Part shown: positions 61,901 to 64,000 of the stretch, in pieces
Layout: each line of letters starts with the position of its first letter
How positions within the stretch are numbered: position 1 is the first letter of the stretch
Assembly (NCBI GenBank): GCA_029465975.1
Contig: CM055746.1
Location: forward strand, 1,815,001-1,879,000
Length of the DNA stretch: 64,000 nt
Direction: 5' to 3'
Source: Dallia pectoralis
Taxonomy: Eukaryota > Chordata > Actinopteri > Esociformes > Umbridae
The notes under the pieces: generated by a model
Database searches by the model: none
Seen by the model: the letters and a program-made list of their open reading frames with translations, nothing else
Told to the model about the DNA's origin: nothing
Program-made: the position numbers and the translations under genes

Positions 61901-63859
61901 GACTCGTGGCATACAGAAGGACAGTTTTCTACCCACATGCAGAACCAGAGGTAAACATTGAGCCAGGCTAAGACAGATTATCACACAGCTGCCAAAGAGC
62001 TCACGACACGGCACAATATGCATCTCTGGTTGGGCAATGAGATGTGCAAGTGTAGACACATTTATTCTATTACGCACCCATATTTACATTCTGTATGCGA
62101 TTATGAAATCAAAACATTGACCGAGAATTTGTAAGCGGTATAAAGTCCTTTGTGGAATTTAATTCTAATAATTATAGGTTAAGAAAGGACAATGTGAAAC
62201 AAGTTTCACAAGTGTACTATACTACAGATACACTTGACATACCCACACTGTGTCCTGTGTTTCTTTACCAGAATCGCTTTTCCACATTCCTAGTATATTT
62301 TATACAATGTGTGAATACAAACTTACCATAGGGGCAGCAGCGATAAGCATCACACAGCAGGTAGAAGCTCTACCTCCAGTTTGGTCCGACACAAGTCCAG
62401 CCACAATTCCTCCTGCAAACACACAACCCACATTAACACACACACACACACACACACGTTTTACTTTAATTCTGAAACAGATTGGCAGTTGAGGAAATCA
62501 TGACATCTAATTTCTCTATAACTATTGTTTCACTCTGAATATGTGGACTGGGTAAAGGAAAGGAAATTAATAATTTGCATCTACACTAACTTTAGGTTGT
62601 CTTTTTCAGGGTGTGAATTAAATGGTTGTATTAACCTTAAGGCAGACGATGACTCAATGAACTGATGACACTACTCTGACTTCACTTGATTAATGTTAAC
62701 CGTTTCCATAACCATTTCATTATGTTCAGGGTCGTTAAATGGTAGCTTTTAACAGAATGGTAGCGCCATGCAGAAACAATGGTCAAATGCCTACTTAATT
62801 TATGCAGATAAATTTAAATGTGAGCGCTGCCTTCCCATTAAGGCATCCAATAACATTGTTCGTGGGGGCAGATCTGATTTTGTGTCAGGCTTGCCGGTTT
62901 GGTTTAGTGTGGTCCTTGTTTTGACTAGAGCACGAGCATACGAGATCACAGATTATTGGGCTATAAAAGGTTCCAGAATTCCATATGAAGTCAATAACAT
63001 CACCCCTAAGGCTTACCCACAATTCCTCCAACATCAAATAGTGTTGACATGTCCCCAGCGTCTTTAGGTTCAAAATGAGCTGAGGAAACAATCATTGGGA
63101 ATGTTAAACAACACAGCCCAGCACATCAAATACCGGTGCATCTCCCAGAGAAAGCAAATCACTGTCAGTTTGTACGTGCTTCAACCATTCAGTTTAAATT
63201 CCAACAAACAGAAGGCGTTACACTGAGTACATACCGACATTAGAGATGTAGAGGGGGAGCCAGTAGAGGAACGTGTAGCTAACGAGCTTAGCAAACAGCA
63301 GACAGAGGGAAAACTCCACCACACCCTGAACAACAACAACACACATAAAATCAAATATCAGACGAGTTGAAACAGGAATCCCCAACATGGGCGCAGCGCT
63401 ATTACAATGCTGCCCAGGACCCAAATACTAGTGTGACATTTGATGGGATCCAACAAGGAACAGCTTGAATTAGTAGCAGTGGTGGGGGCCAGCTTACAGG
63501 TATCCTGAGGGCCCCGCAAAAGCTGATGGCCTCCGTCTGCACGGGTGCCGACTCAGAGGAGATGGAGTTGTCTTGGTCGGGACTCCCGAAGATCTCCTCG
63601 TTACTGACAGAGTTCTGTAACAGAGGTTCCTTCTCGTCGTCCTCCTGTCCACACAATAAGCACAGCAGTTCGATCAGCGGTCAGTGCTAAACAAGGTCAC
63701 AAGGTCAAATGTGAGGGTGGCAGTTGGCCATGTGGTTGGTACAGAGGGACGAGCACTAGTCCCTGCTCCATGTACCCCCACCGCCACGTGTTCCTGCGGT
63801 GATGTTTGGTCTGGTACCTACATGATGCTGAGGAGGGCTGCAACCAACATCCTCTGGCC
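58986..63859 (-). CDS. slc37a2: Glucose-6-phosphate/phosphate antiporter SLC37A2, C-terminal 267 residues, 5' part outside window
   Basis: ER-membrane major-facilitator protein that exchanges sugar phosphate for phosphate. Exons: 63859-63822, 63644-63498, 63325-63235, 63079-63017, 62412-62327, 61869-61821, 61343-61270, 60719-60641, 60160-60063, 59971-59907, 59001-58986. The first exon encodes PEDVGCSPPQHH, typical of the SLC37A2 central loop. An acidic cytosolic loop follows, then six membrane spans: GVVEFSLCLLFAKLVSYTFL..., FDVGGIVGGIVAGLVSD, CCVMLIAAAPMLFLY, ICGALVNGPYALITTAVSA, GTGSIGAALGPLLAGLIS, and FFMLITADLLACLLLSRLVY. The tail GWCGHGPRQRGFKEI fits the alternative SLC37A2 C-terminus. 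SLC37A1 is the main alternative and fits the loop less well. The N-terminal half lies beyond 64000. Confidence 0.92.
61023..61150. repeat. CCCAGGGCCCC-rich array
   Basis: Five irregular units of CCCCCAGGGCCCCGCT type in an slc37a2 intron. The transcript strand is G-rich with many GGG runs and could form G-quadruplexes. Confidence 0.85.
61449..61615. repeat. 11-bp minisatellite, GGCAGTTATGC
   Basis: About 15 units, with TTATACGG at both edges and TTATGCGG inside, so the variant spread from the centre. It lies in an slc37a2 intron, ending about 200 bases upstream of the next exon on the plus strand. Confidence 0.95.
62436..62458. repeat. CA microsatellite (UG on transcript) near an slc37a2 acceptor
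   Basis: About 11 units, 24 bases upstream of the acceptor of exon 62412-62327 on the transcript strand. Confidence 0.9.
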
Positions 63860-64000
63860 CTGTAACATAAAAGGGTCACACTTATAAACTAGTATATAAT
63901 ATTTAGAAAACTAATTAAAATAAATAATTTTAACGTTCATTTCTATATTGACACCATATGACCCGCCCAGCTTTAAAGGATGATGTAATCGCCACTAGGG

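Overview
The window is vertebrate nuclear DNA, almost certainly from a teleost fish. It carries split genes with GT-AG introns, vertebrate-specific protein families, many micro- and minisatellites (long CA/TG, GA and C-rich tracts plus about twenty tandem arrays), and decayed Tc1/mariner copies of kinds common in ray-finned fish. One dispersed repeat (about 55838-56000) and a SINE-like piece resemble repeats I know from salmonids, so a salmon/pike-type euteleost is my guess, not a conclusion.

Five protein-coding genes were rebuilt exon by exon. All lie on the minus strand, head to tail. In transcription order (right to left) they are: slc37a2 (C-terminal half, entering from the right edge; 63859-58986), oaf (55013-50123), pou2f3 (46466-33034), tlcd5/tmem136 (30134-29316) and arhgef12 (26506 to 211, running off the left edge before its DH-PH catalytic part). 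Every exon junction listed keeps the reading frame. The oaf, pou2f3 and tlcd5 models are complete (265, 397 and 244 residues), apart from a possible upstream first exon of pou2f3. The order OAF-POU2F3-TLCD5-ARHGEF12 on one strand is the one I know from human 11q23.3, so this is an old conserved block rather than an operon or functional cluster. The products are functionally unrelated: sugar-phosphate transport, a secreted protein, a tuft-cell transcription factor, a TLC-domain membrane protein and a G-alpha12/13-responsive RhoGEF.

Layout: 1-10144, densely packed arhgef12 exons in small repeat-rich introns; 10145-26474, a 16.3 kb arhgef12 first intron full of minisatellites; 26507-29315, arhgef12 upstream region; 29316-30134, tlcd5; 30135-33033, spacer; 33034-46466, pou2f3; 46475-50122, spacer with a minisatellite and stacked Tc1-like remnants; 50123-55013, oaf; 55014-58985, spacer and probable slc37a2 3' UTR; 58986-63859, slc37a2.

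No prokaryote-type system, CRISPR array or RNA gene was seen. The most interesting signal is how simple repeats sit at splice sites. In arhgef12, CA repeats on the transcript strand follow many 5' splice sites. One intron pairs a CA run at its 5' end with about 129 UG units directly abutting its 3' AG. In oaf, a 21-copy 60-bp minisatellite carries a branchpoint-like TACTAAT in each unit and starts beside the exon 2 acceptor. Two introns use GC donors. The pou2f3 locus also holds four perfect octamer sites, the target motif of its own product.
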